A stretch of 64,000 bases of DNA from Paracentrotus lividus (lineage: Eukaryota; Echinodermata; Echinoidea; Camarodonta; Echinidae), in assembly GCA_940671915.1 (NCBI GenBank), contig CALNVZ010001235.1, positions 1-64,000 of the forward strand, written 5' to 3'. Below are positions 54,901 through 64,000 of this stretch, one piece after another. Numbering within the stretch: the stretch's first letter is position 1; each line of letters starts with the position of its first letter. Both the position numbers and the translations under genes were made by a program. The notes below the pieces were generated by a model. The model saw only the letters and a list, made by a program, of their open reading frames with translations. It was not told the DNA's origin and ran no database searches.

Positions 54901-56957
54901 TTGAAATAGGTAAATCTTCTCTTTTACAAATGAAACCATAGATTCGTAACAAGTACATTTTCATCATTATGTCAATCGTTATTTATGATTTTAATGTTGA
55001 TATTAATAATCGAAATTAAAATTGGAGTGTGGAAATACATGTATGTCGAGGTTTCGTTGGATTAATGCTGCAGTAAACAGGAAAAAATTAATTATCTTGT
55101 ATTGAAACTCGCAGAAAATAAATGTCAGCGCGCGTTAAGAGCTATATCGCCGACTATCGGCCAAGTTTTCCATCCCATTCCGGTTGTTTGCTAATATTTC
55201 ACGTGGGTTTCACAAGTGATATTCCAGGATGTGTCTCCAAGTCAAAAAAACTATCCTCCTTAAACCAACAACGGTATCGGTTCAGGTAACTTCTAATTAA
55301 CATTTCATATTTTTTCAAAATATCAAAAAGGGTAGAGATATTGAAAAACTATGATTTTATAACCCCAAAATTCGTCGTTTTGATCAGGCTTCCAAGATGC
55401 ATAAATAACTGAGCGAAATAATTCCCAATTGTTTGTTGAATTAGTTTATTTATACCACCATCTCAAATTCAAGATGCATATGCCATTTTGCCACTTTGAT
55501 TGTTTTCGATGGGTTTTTTTAAATTTTGCTGTCCAATGTTTTACTGCTTGAGAAAAACATTACAACAAATTACCGACCGCTCGCGTTGCACACGAAAACT
55601 AGCGTGCGCGCGCACCTCAAACCAATATGGCGCCCTCCGCCAGGAGAACACAAACCAATAGACGAGAAACGTACGTGGGTGTGCGGAATTGGTTTCTCAC
55701 ATTGGTTGGCAATCTTTCACCCGGTCAGGATTGTATCCGCGTCTCCATCGTTCGCTGAGGAAGGGAGAGGGGAGCTTTGCATAATGAATGAGTCCATGTG
55801 ACTTGCATCTGCCTAGTTTTCGACGAGTTCGCCGTCTCCATTGGTTTCTCTATATTCCCATGTAACTGATGGCTGTTGAAGTCTCAATAGCCACATTGAT
55901 GTGGTCTCCAGATGCTTCATGGGGTGGTTAAAAGTCTGAGTGGAAGGTTATAGGCAGAGCTTACAGAGAGATTTAATTTGCTGGTTTAAGCAACACAATC
56001 TGCCCTAAATTGGAAGAAAATGAGACCTATCTTTTGAGTAGCACACATTTTTTAAATTTAAAAATAGAGGGCGCTATAAACAAATATACAAATTATCTTG
56101 ACATTTAGGTCATGCGATATAATAAAACAATATTTAGTAAAGCTCCAGAGACATTTATACATTAATTAGCTGACTAAAAGTGTAGTTTTCCACATTTTAG
56201 AGGACAATTCTGTATTTTGGCGGCCATTTTGTATGACGTCACATATCTCAAAATGCCAATGCTGACAGAGTGTCACCAATCGGTTTCTTCATATTGAAGG
56301 TTTAGGCAATCATAATCCGTTGAAAAAAAAAAACTATAGACGCCAAACAAGGTATATCGAGTTGGCGGCTAGACTATATTAGGTAAGGCTGATAACATGC
56401 GATGGCTGTTAGCGGACAAAAAGTATCGAAAAACTTTTACGTCATGTTCCTCATTTCGGCACTTTTGTTTGCTTTTTCAAAGCCATCACATACAATCAGC
56501 TTTTCATAGTACACGTGCGGGTATGATGTTCTTCTCAGTCACGGGGCAAATTGTTGAATTTTGTCTGTATTGCGTTCCTGAATTTAGGGAATCATAATCT
56601 TTATTGGAATAAGACATAAAAACTCCCTTCTTTTTATAGCATCATTCACATGCACGTAGGTTATTTTTTTCTAAGAAAAGTTACAAACATCAATGTTCTA
56701 TACAATACTTTTAAAATTATTGAAAAAAGGAAAAAAAAATTTCATTAAAAAAAATGAGAAAAAAAACATTTCTTCATCAAAACACTTTTTCGATTTCAGT
56801 CTGATTTCAAATAGCACAAACGTTAAGACAATTTAATACTTTTTATTTTAACATCAAATTTAGTGTGTTTAGAAAGAATTCTGTTATTTTTATTCAAAAA
56901 GAATTTTCCATGAAATTCAGGCCCGTAACTAGGGGGGTGGGGTTCGGAGGTTCGAAC
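51948..56957 (+). repeat. Tandem duplication unit, copy 2 (5010 bp)
   Basis: Same content and order as 46803-51947. By eye nearly all differences are deletions of one or two bases in copy 2, with few substitutions; the net loss is 135 bp. Internal parts correspond: GCGCGAAG array 52065-52600, TE-X terminus 53959, LINE linker about 53970-54600, foldback about 54715-55405, CCAAT-rich stretch about 55590-55940, R1 about 56040-56910. Confidence 0.9.
53970..54600 (-). pseudogene. LINE linker fragment, second duplication copy
   Basis: Duplicate of 48905-49540 with extra single-base deletions. The 96-108 codon minus-strand frames (54222-54618) include VSTFKKATWEQFALD and arise from this remnant. 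Confidence 0.6.
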
Positions 56958-57491
56958 GAGCCCCCCCCCCCCCCGCTGGCGAGGAAAGGTTGCTTAAGCA
57001 ACAAAAAAAAAAAAAAAAAAAAAAAAGGAAGATCATGTAAAGAACGACCTTAGCCTACCCCTAAAGATCGGTGATTATAGGTACTCTTCTTGATGACCGA
57101 AGGTAGAAATTTTTAACAACCCCCCCCCCTTATCGCGCGGCCAGCGTAACGTGANNNNNNNNNNNNNNNNNNNNNNNNNAAGCCCCCCCCCCCCCCGCTG
57201 GCGAGGAAAGGTTTGCTTAAGCAACAAAAAAAAAAAAAAAAAAAGGAAGATCATTAGAAGAACGACCTTAGCCTACCCCTAAAGATCGGTGTATAGTAAC
57301 TCTTCTTGATGACCGAAGGTAGAAATTTTTAAACAAACCCCCCCCCCCTTATCGCGCGGCCAGCGTAACGTTGAAAATTTTTTGATGTACCTTTCTGCTC
57401 GCCCGGTCGTGACATGAAAAAAAATTGATGTACCTTTGGTCCACTTTTGCAGATTTCGAACCCTGCCGTAAAAATGTTAGTTACGGGCCTG
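56918..57491. mobile_element. hAT-like element with TIR CAGGCCCGTAACTAG, around an N gap
   Basis: The left end CAGGCCCGTAACTAGGGGGG and the right end TTAGTTACGGGCCTG (to 57491) are inverted repeats of hAT form. The flanking 8-mers (ATGAAATT and TATTCTTA) do not match, so the TSD is lost or the ends belong to different copies. The 190 bp on each side of the gap are near-identical. Confidence 0.6.
57155..57179. other. Assembly gap (25 N) with duplicated flanks
   Basis: Sequence 56958-57154 is nearly repeated at 57180-57380 (CTGGCGAGGAAAGG, GAACGACCTTAGCC, CGCGCGGCCAGCGTAACG). This is what unmerged overlapping contig ends look like. Confidence 0.95.
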
Positions 57492-58234
57492 TATTCTTAG
57501 CGACTGCGTCGCTAGACTATACAAGGTCATTTTTGAAAGTCAAATTACACGTCAAACGAGTAGTGATACGTTCGGCAATTCAAGTTTTTGGCTCAGATTT
57601 CTTTAAATTAACAAGAAATATGCAACTAAAAGGTATGTTGAAATCATTAATGTTATTTAGATAATTAAGAAGTCATAAATCAAAAGCTCTATGCATATTA
57701 TACTCTCTTGATGTAGTTTGAAAGATTTATTATCTAGGAATTGTTAAATTTCCCGCAGTTTTCTGACTTCGGCTTCAACGCCCACTCTGCGGTCTTTTAT
57801 TATTCTTTTCGATATTTAGATGAATAATTGCTTAGGAAAATCATGAATGCTTATGATATAGGACTGAAATTATGTAAAATTACTATGAGATGTATGTTTT
57901 GAGGAATTTGAGTTGTTATTGCCGGTTTAGACATGGACTAATTTGTATGAGCGTAGATAGCTTGTGAGTAATCCGTTGTCCAAAACCTACGCTAGCTAGC
58001 GCTGTAAATGGGATGCGGATCGATATCTTTTAGTAGAAAGATATGCGGTCGCCGCCCCGTATAATTCATGTGTTATAGTAGATCAGGTCGTTTTGAACAT
58101 GGAATTTTCAAGTTGTTTGTTATAGCCCTATATAAAGGATACCTAGGTTTGAGTACGTAAGAAAAGTAATACGTTTATTATTGTTTGACAATAACAAGAA
58201 TAAAGACAATTAATGAGAGAAACAATTAACTAGG
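57492..58234. other. No recognised gene
   Basis: TAGCGACTGCGTCGCTA near 57497 is a perfect 7-bp-arm palindrome. Otherwise unassigned; the 79-codon frame at 57425-57664 starts inside the hAT-like end. Confidence 0.5.
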
Positions 58235-58530
58235 TCAGTCTAGTTGTTTACAAATTTGCAGGCTATTATAGGGTCGCGTAATATACATAAATATGTATAA
58301 CGCGCCATGTCGGCAGATATCACAGAAACGTGGGGTCTTTTGTACTTCTTCGAGGTAGAGTGTTAAATACTTCCACGCGTAAACATGAAACTTGCAATTG
58401 TGGAAGCTATGTATGAATAACATCATTCTTATGATGGACTCCGTTCGAGAAGCAATGTTTTTTCCCTCCACCCACCCCTCCATTCCTCGACGATTATTGG
58501 AACTTTGTTTGGTCCCCTTCTAAGTCATGA
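58235..58530 (+). repeat. Diverged TE-X interior fragment
   Basis: GTTGTTTACAAATTTGC, CGCGTAATATACATAAATAT, CATGTCGGCA and ATGGACTCCGTTCGAGAAGC match 47911-48210 with more substitutions than the other copies. Confidence 0.7.
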
Positions 58531-58599
58531 AAGATTGGGCATATGATTGGAGGAGGGGAAAGTTGTCAAAAATCTTGCTATTGACATTAGTGGAGGAGG

Positions 58600-61080
58600 G
58601 CTGATAAGGACCTTGATCGTTGATGGACGTGTTATTGGCTGATGGTTGGTTGGGCTTGCTATTATTTTGGATGGTTCGTTGGGCTCGTTAATGATATTGG
58701 AGGCTGGTTGGGCTTGTTGTATACATGGCTGGTTGGTTGGGCTTGTTATTGACATGGATGGTTGGTTGGGCGTGTTAAAGACATGGTTGGTTGTCTTGAT
58801 AATTCACTTGCATGGTTGGCTGGGCTTGATTATTGTCATGGATAGTTGGTTAGCTTGATATTCCAATGGACTGTTGCTAGGCTTCCTATAGTCATGGATG
58901 ATTGGTTGGGCTTGTAATGACAAGACTATTGACTTGTTCAAATATATTTATACTTATTTAAGTTTGTTAACTTGGTTTCAGATTGTCGTTATTCTTGTAA
59001 AAACAATTGATTAATTTAACTTAATTATTGACATGGATAATCGATTGGGCTTGATATGTTAAGGATGATTTTAGACTTGCTATTGTCATGGTTGGTTGGT
59101 TGGCTTAATGGACAAGACTATTGGACGTGTTCAAACATATATACTTATTTAGTTTGTTAACTTGTTTCACATTGTCGTTTATTCTTGTTAAAACAATTGA
59201 TTGATTTTAACATTGATTATTGACATTGGATAGCCGGTAGGGCTTGATATGTAAGGATGGTTTAGACTTGCTTTTGTCTTGGTTGGTTGGTGGGCTTGGT
59301 AATGGACAAGACTAGTGGACTTGTTCAAACATATCTTATACTTATTTAAGTTTGTTAACTTGGTTTCAGTTTGTCGGTTATTCTGTAATAAACAATTGAT
59401 TGATTTTAACATTGATTATTGCGTGGATAGTTGGTTGGGTTTGATAATTTAAGGATGGTGTTCTCGATTGGCTATTGTCATGGTTGGTGGTTGGGCTTGG
59501 TAATGGACAAGAATATTGGACTTGTTTAAACATATTTATACTTATACGAGTTTGTTAACTTTGTTTAGATGTCGGTAATTCTTGTTAATAATAATTGGTT
59601 GATTTTAACATCGATTATTGTCATGGATAGTTGATGGGTTTGACAATGTTAAGATGTTTTCTCGACTAGCTATGTCATGTTGGTTGGTTGGCTTTGTAAT
59701 GGACAAGAATATTGGTCTTGTTTAAATATTTTATACTTATTTAAGTTTGTTAACTTGGTTTCACGTGTCGTTTATTCTTTAATGACAATATGATTAGTTT
59801 TAACATTGATTATTGACATGATAATGGGGTGAGATTTTATGGATGTTTTTTCTAGGCTTGCTATTGACTTGGAGGTAGTGTTGGGTCTGTAATGGTCAAG
59901 ACTATTGGGCTTGTTTGGTCACATGTATACTATTTAAGCTTGTAACTTAAATTTAGATTGTCGTTTATTCTTGTTAATAACAATTGATTTGGTTTAACAC
60001 TGATTATTGACACATGATCATTGGCTGGGCTTGTTATTGACTTGGATGGTTGGTTGGGCTTGATAATGGACACGATATTAACATTTTATATTTATTTAAG
60101 TTTGTTACTTGGTTTCAGATTGTCGGTTATTTTTGTTAATAACAATTGATTGATTTTAACTTGATTATTGACATGGATAGTCGGTTGGGCTTGATATGGT
60201 TAAGGATGGTTTTAGACTTGCTTTTGTATTGGTTGGTTGGTTGGCTTGGTATTGGAAAGACTATTGGACTTGTTCAAACATATTTTATACTTATTAAGTT
60301 TGTTAACTTGTTTCAGATGTCGGTAAGTCTTGTTAATAACCAGTATGATTTTAACATTGAATATTGCGTGGATAGTTGGTTGGTTTGATAATGTTAAGAT
60401 GGTTTCTCGATTGCTATTGGCATGGTTGGTTGGTTGGGATTGGTAATGGACAAGAATATTGGACTTGTTTAAAACATATTTTATACTTATTCAAGTTTGT
60501 TAACTTGGTTTTAGATTGTCGGTTATTCTTGTTAACAATGGATGATTTTAACATCGATTTTTGTCATGGATAGTTGATGGGTTTGATAATGTTAAGGATG
60601 TTTCCTTGACTGGCTATTGTCATGGTTGGTTGGTTGGGCTTGGTAATGGACAAAATATGGTCTGTTTAAATATTTTATACTTATTTAAGTTTGTTAACGG
60701 TTTTCACGTGTCGTTTATTCTTTTTAATGACAATTGATTAGTTTTTAACATTGATATTGACATGGATAATGGGCTTGAGATTTTATGGATGTTTATTCTA
60801 GGCTTGCTATTGGCTTGGATGGTGTTGGTTCGGTAATGTCAAGATTATGGGCTTGTTCGATCACATTTATACTATTTAAGCTTGTTAATTTAATTTTAGA
60901 TTGTCGTTTATTCTTGTTAATAACAATTGATTGAGTTTAACACTGATTATGGACACATGCATAATTGGCTGGGCTTGCTATTGACTTGGATGGTGTGGGC
61001 TTGATAATGGACACGATTATTCACATTTTATACTTATTTAAATTTATTAATTTGATTTCAGATTCTTGCATAATCTTGAA
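58600..61080 (+). repeat. Hierarchical satellite, 195-bp higher unit on a 30-bp base unit
   Basis: 58600-58925 is an array of about 28-36 bp units (GGTTGGTTGGGCTTG plus TTATTGACATGGAT). From 58930 to 61080 about eleven units of 150-210 bp follow, each with ACTTATTTAAGTTTGTTAAC, a TGGTTTCAGATTGTCG-type block, CAATTGATTGATTTTAACAT and one or two of the smaller GGTTGG units. Small indels between units are very frequent. Frames within are artefacts. Confidence 0.9.
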
Positions 61081-62196
61081 ATAACATTGATTCAGTTTAT
61101 TATTGTTCAGTAATGAATTCTTTACAATTTGAGGTTGTAGGGGATTTTTCTTTCTTCTACTCAGGTATTATACTCATTTCCCAAATGCCTCCAGGGAAAA
61201 ATGGCCAAGAGCGCCATGAATTGTTGGTGGGGACAGGCTGTGATTGCCAGATCTTGTGTATATGGAACCAATAGCCCAGGAAACTGGCATACTGGTGGAG
61301 CACCGTCCCCCAGCTTGGCCTCTACCATACCTTTAATGCTAGAGGCCCTGGACACGTGACCTGTGCCTTGGGTTTTGTATTTGGCTTGTAACCACTAAAC
61401 ACAGCCTGTCGCCTCAAACGATTATAATCACGTAACTTTGAAATGTTTATATATATTTATATTGAGTTGAAATTAGTTCGGTTTGAAATGTAAACATAAT
61501 TACATGTATGATCAATTATTGCCATATATATATTATAATTACCGAACTTGTATTATAGTCTTGTGCAATGATATTAAATATTGTTAATTGTGTCATGTTG
61601 GAAATCATGAAATATCTCGAACGGAGAATAAAAGATGAGAAAAGGCAACCCTTGTATAAAATTTTAAATTCTCTCATAATTAGTATAGAAAGAAAAACAT
61701 TACAAAGTTAATATTTGATAAAATATTTCTTCTTATTATGAATGACAAAATAAATCTTATCTTTTTAAGAAAAAAAGCAAAAGTTGCATGAAATGTATAT
61801 TCAAAAGCAGTTGTAGATTTGTTTTCATACTTAGTATATGTAAGCTATCTTTTTTCTTGTTATCTCTTTTATTTTTTAAATGCAGAAATCACCACAGAGT
61901 TGTTGAATACTTCTATATCTTTCTGATCTACTGTCATGTGTAAACGAAGCAGTTACAGAGATTAAACAAAAAGAAAGCGAAGCACACAGTTAAATTTCTA
62001 CCTCTCATCTGTTTATTGCAACACGTATTTTCATGTTTAGAACATTGCTATTCGAAACAGTAGTGGTGGTGGAAACTCTGGCATATTTGTGCTGTGATTT
62101 TAAAGTCCATGGAGTTCTAAAACGTTTCCAACCAGTGTTAAGGCCTTCTTTGATTCCTGTATATATTGAGCATACGTCAAACTGTAAGTGATTTTA
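61081..62196. other. Unassigned; contains a GC-richer segment and a TE-X scrap
   Basis: 61150-61380 is GC-richer with frames on both strands (for example KMAKSAMNCWWGQAV on plus), but I recognise no domain. 61590-61680 (GTGTCATGTTGGAAATC, AGGCAACCCTTG) is a diverged relative of 47787-47870. The rest is AT-rich. Confidence 0.45.
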
Positions 62197-62333
62197 AGGC
62201 GCGGTCCCACTGGCTTTTTAGGATGATTTTCATGAATTCCGGATAGTTTGTTTTGTTTGTTTTTGTTGCGGATATGAACGAAATTTGTATACCAACTCAG
62301 CGCAATTAATGCCCCGCCAGTGGGACCGGGCCT
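62197..62333. mobile_element. PIF/Harbinger-type MITE, 137 bp, TTA TSD
   Basis: AGGCGCGGTCCCACTGGC (62197) and GCCAGTGGGACCGGGCCT (to 62333) are terminal inverted repeats with one mismatch. TTA stands on both sides (62194-62196 and 62334-62336), the 3-bp TWA target typical of Harbinger elements. Non-coding interior. Confidence 0.85.
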
Positions 62334-62594
62334 TTAGACAATATTTAATTTTAAATGATAATGTACATGTAACCTATTGTCATTGAAAAGTCAAGTCACA
62401 AGTGAACCTTAATTGCAGAGAAGAATTAATCATAAAAGCTGGATCTTTGGAATTAATTAATGTCATATTATATGACTGATAAGTATGCTTCCCTTCTTGG
62501 AAGGTAAAGAAAGGCAAATCTTGAAGATATAAAGTTAGCAAGTTGAAGTTTCAACCATTCTCAAAAGACGAAGATAATTTATTCATAATGCACA

Positions 62595-63182
62595 CAGGCG
62601 CGGATCCAGGCCGCCCGCGCCCCCCCCCCCCCGAAAAAAAAAGAAAAAAAAAAGAGAGAAAAGGGAGAAGAAGGAAAAAAGGAGAGAGACAGAAGAAAAA
62701 GAAGAAAAAAGAAAGAAAAAGAGGATTATGGCCAGATGTTTACATTTTCGCCCAACTTTATTTAAATAAGAGCGCTAATAGCCTAGTTGGGTTCTTAAAC
62801 GATCATAACTAAGGCCTTGCGGAGGGCCCACAGGCCGATTTTTCATATTGATTTTGCAATATTTTCTCAAAACGCCGTTTTTAAGAAAAAAAATTCATTA
62901 CTGTCGAAAAGTAGAAATAAGGAAAATATTTAAAACAAAAGTTTCAAAATTCGCAAAGAAAAGAGGCCTCGGACCCTCGCCTCGTGGCTCTCGGCCTCGT
63001 GGAAAAAATAGTCGGCCTCGTGGGAATACTAGAAAGTGCCCCTTTATTTATTCGATATATCTTTAAACCCAACTTTCGGCTCGCGCTTCGCTCTTCGCGG
63101 ATACTAAATCACAATGCACAAATAACGCCAATTTGAGATCAAAATTTCGGCTCTCGCAGATAACAATTCAGTAGGGTATACG
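62595..63182 (+). mobile_element. hAT-like element, truncated
   Basis: The left end is CAGGCGCGGATCCAGG with a following C run and purine-rich leader. The body matches 44310-44820 with CATAACTAAGGCCTT, GTCGGCCTCGTGGGAATACT and one unit of CGCTTCGCTCTTCGCGGATA. It stops at the next foldback; no right terminus is seen. Confidence 0.65.
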
Positions 63183-63239
63183 CGAGTCCAAAAAGAACTA
63201 TACACTTTTGACAAGGCTACTAAATTAAAAATATATGAT

Positions 63240-63732
63240 TCTGGGGAAAAGTTTTATTTATATAAAGCTCATATTCTCAACTATCATGAAAATAACGCAT
63301 TCTTCAGTGACAATTCCCACTTTTATGAAGGACACAAAAAATAGCCTGTGCAGGAATTTGCTGTCATTAATCACCTTGGCATGGCATGCCAAAAAGATTC
63401 AAAGGAATAATGGAATGAATCAGCTAACAGAGTAAAAAGATATATCAAAAGTCAGAAATAAAACAATCAATATTATGCAAAATGTAGGTTTTCACCGTTT
63501 TGCTTTAACATCATTGGTTTTTGCTCTCACTTCAGTTTAATTTTATCTTGTTACCTTTATTCTGCTATTACTTGAATCCTTCTTGCCATGCCATACCAAG
63601 TGATAAATGAATAGCGAATTCCTCGCAGGCTATTTTTTGTGTCCTTCGTAAAAGTGGGCATTACTCACTGAAGAAAATGCGTTATTTTCTGATTTTTTTG
63701 GTGTCATAATGATATGAGGATGGGAGCTTTAT
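63240..63732. mobile_element. Foldback element
   Basis: TATAAAGCTCATATTCTC, AAAATAACGCATTCTTCAGT and AAGGACACAAAAAATAGCCT at left are mirrored by AGGCTATTTTTTGTGTCCTT, CACTGAAGAAAATGCGTTAT and GAGCTTTATA at right. Arms are about 120-140 bp with a spacer of about 210 bp; the arms include GGCATGGCATGCC-like sequence. Confidence 0.8.
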
Positions 63733-63733
63733 A

Positions 63734-64000
63734 CAGTGTGTTCCTAAAAAAAGAGGACCGAAGTTCAAAGGTCAGTCATCCAAAAGTATATGGTTTATTC
63801 TTGTGAATTGTTACTAGAATAATAAGTAACTCATCAGCTTTAATTTGAGACATTCTACGTACTAAATTGTAATGGGTCACAGAGTAGGTCGCTTGAAGTA
63901 ATAGGTACAAACCCGTTTTTTTCCAAGTTTTGGTTTTTGGTACGAAAACAAATTTTGTTTAGTTTTTGGTTTCATCGTTTTGGGTATTTTTTCACAACAA
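63734..64000. mobile_element. Tc1/mariner-type terminus running off the window
   Basis: TA followed by CAGTGTGTTCCTAAAAAAAG (63734) has the form of the mariner terminus at 32243. No inverted partner lies inside the window, so the element would extend to the right. The remaining 200 bp holds no other recognised feature. Confidence 0.5.

Noticed and set aside
58646..58858. Gly/Trp/Leu-rich frame
   Set aside because: Translation of GGTTGG minisatellite units.

Overview
The window looks like gene-poor, AT-rich, repeat-dense nuclear DNA from a eukaryote, most likely a marine invertebrate and plausibly an echinoderm or another deuterostome. The reasons are spliced-looking exons, CR1/L2-type and RTE/Jockey-like LINE debris, a Penelope-like element, a tRNA-derived SINE, many hAT, Tc1/mariner and Harbinger-type elements, AT/CA/AAT/CT microsatellites and large minisatellites. 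The taxonomic call is inference only. There is no bacterial-style gene organisation. Most long open frames are by-products of inverted repeats, minisatellites or homopolymers. All family names come from motif recognition; no database search was run.

Host-gene evidence is thin. Positions 364-678 look like the 3'-terminal coding exon of a receptor-like gene entering from the left edge, with YMEM and YVNA tyrosine motifs and a nearby AATAAA. On the minus strand, 18892-19085 is an exon-like frame ending at a consensus GTAAGT donor; its C-terminal residues resemble the start of a Crypton/ZMYM-type domain. At 28217-28418 a frame is open exactly between a plausible acceptor and donor. I cannot join these to other exons.

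Left third (1-27 kb). A palindromic element (1075-1583), a GAGACGTCTC-rich MITE (3206-3620) and a foldback element (3700-4702) come first. A three-level nest follows: a long-inverted-repeat element (4775-9030) is split by a hAT (6986-8837, 8-bp TSD CTCTTGGC), which is itself split by a Tc1/mariner element (8086-8742, TA TSD) with an HTH remnant. A 5'-truncated Penelope-like element (12201-14409) has a 14-bp TSD, RT-thumb and GIY-YIG remnants and a degenerate hammerhead-like 3' motif. A large foldback element (14488-15345) lies next to it. Mosaic duplicated blocks (15.88-17.29 kb, 20.0-21.47 plus 25.03-25.56 kb, and 25.97-26.61 kb) supply natural empty sites for a 3.55-kb transposon (21476-25026, here called TE-X) and for a SINE (26116-26400).

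Middle third (27-45 kb). This holds a CT-bearing minisatellite, MITE copies, a dispersed repeat pair (30.7-32.2 and 41.4-42.6 kb), a mariner-ended element (32243-34687) with a nested foldback and 27-bp repeats, two abutting minisatellites (34996-36072), two dead LINE fragments on the minus strand (37261-37993 and 38226-39265), a TE-X end fragment, and an inverted repeat whose arms are themselves tandem arrays (42589-44300).

Right third (45-64 kb). A second TE-X copy lies in a unit of about 5.1 kb present twice head to tail (46803-51947 and 51948-56957). The second copy differs mainly by small deletions, which suggests sequencing or assembly error. A hAT-like element around an N gap, a hierarchical satellite (58600-61080), a Harbinger MITE with TTA TSD (62197-62333), a hAT-like fragment and a foldback element finish the window. 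Gaps of N lie at 28901-28919, 39266-39290 and 57155-57179.
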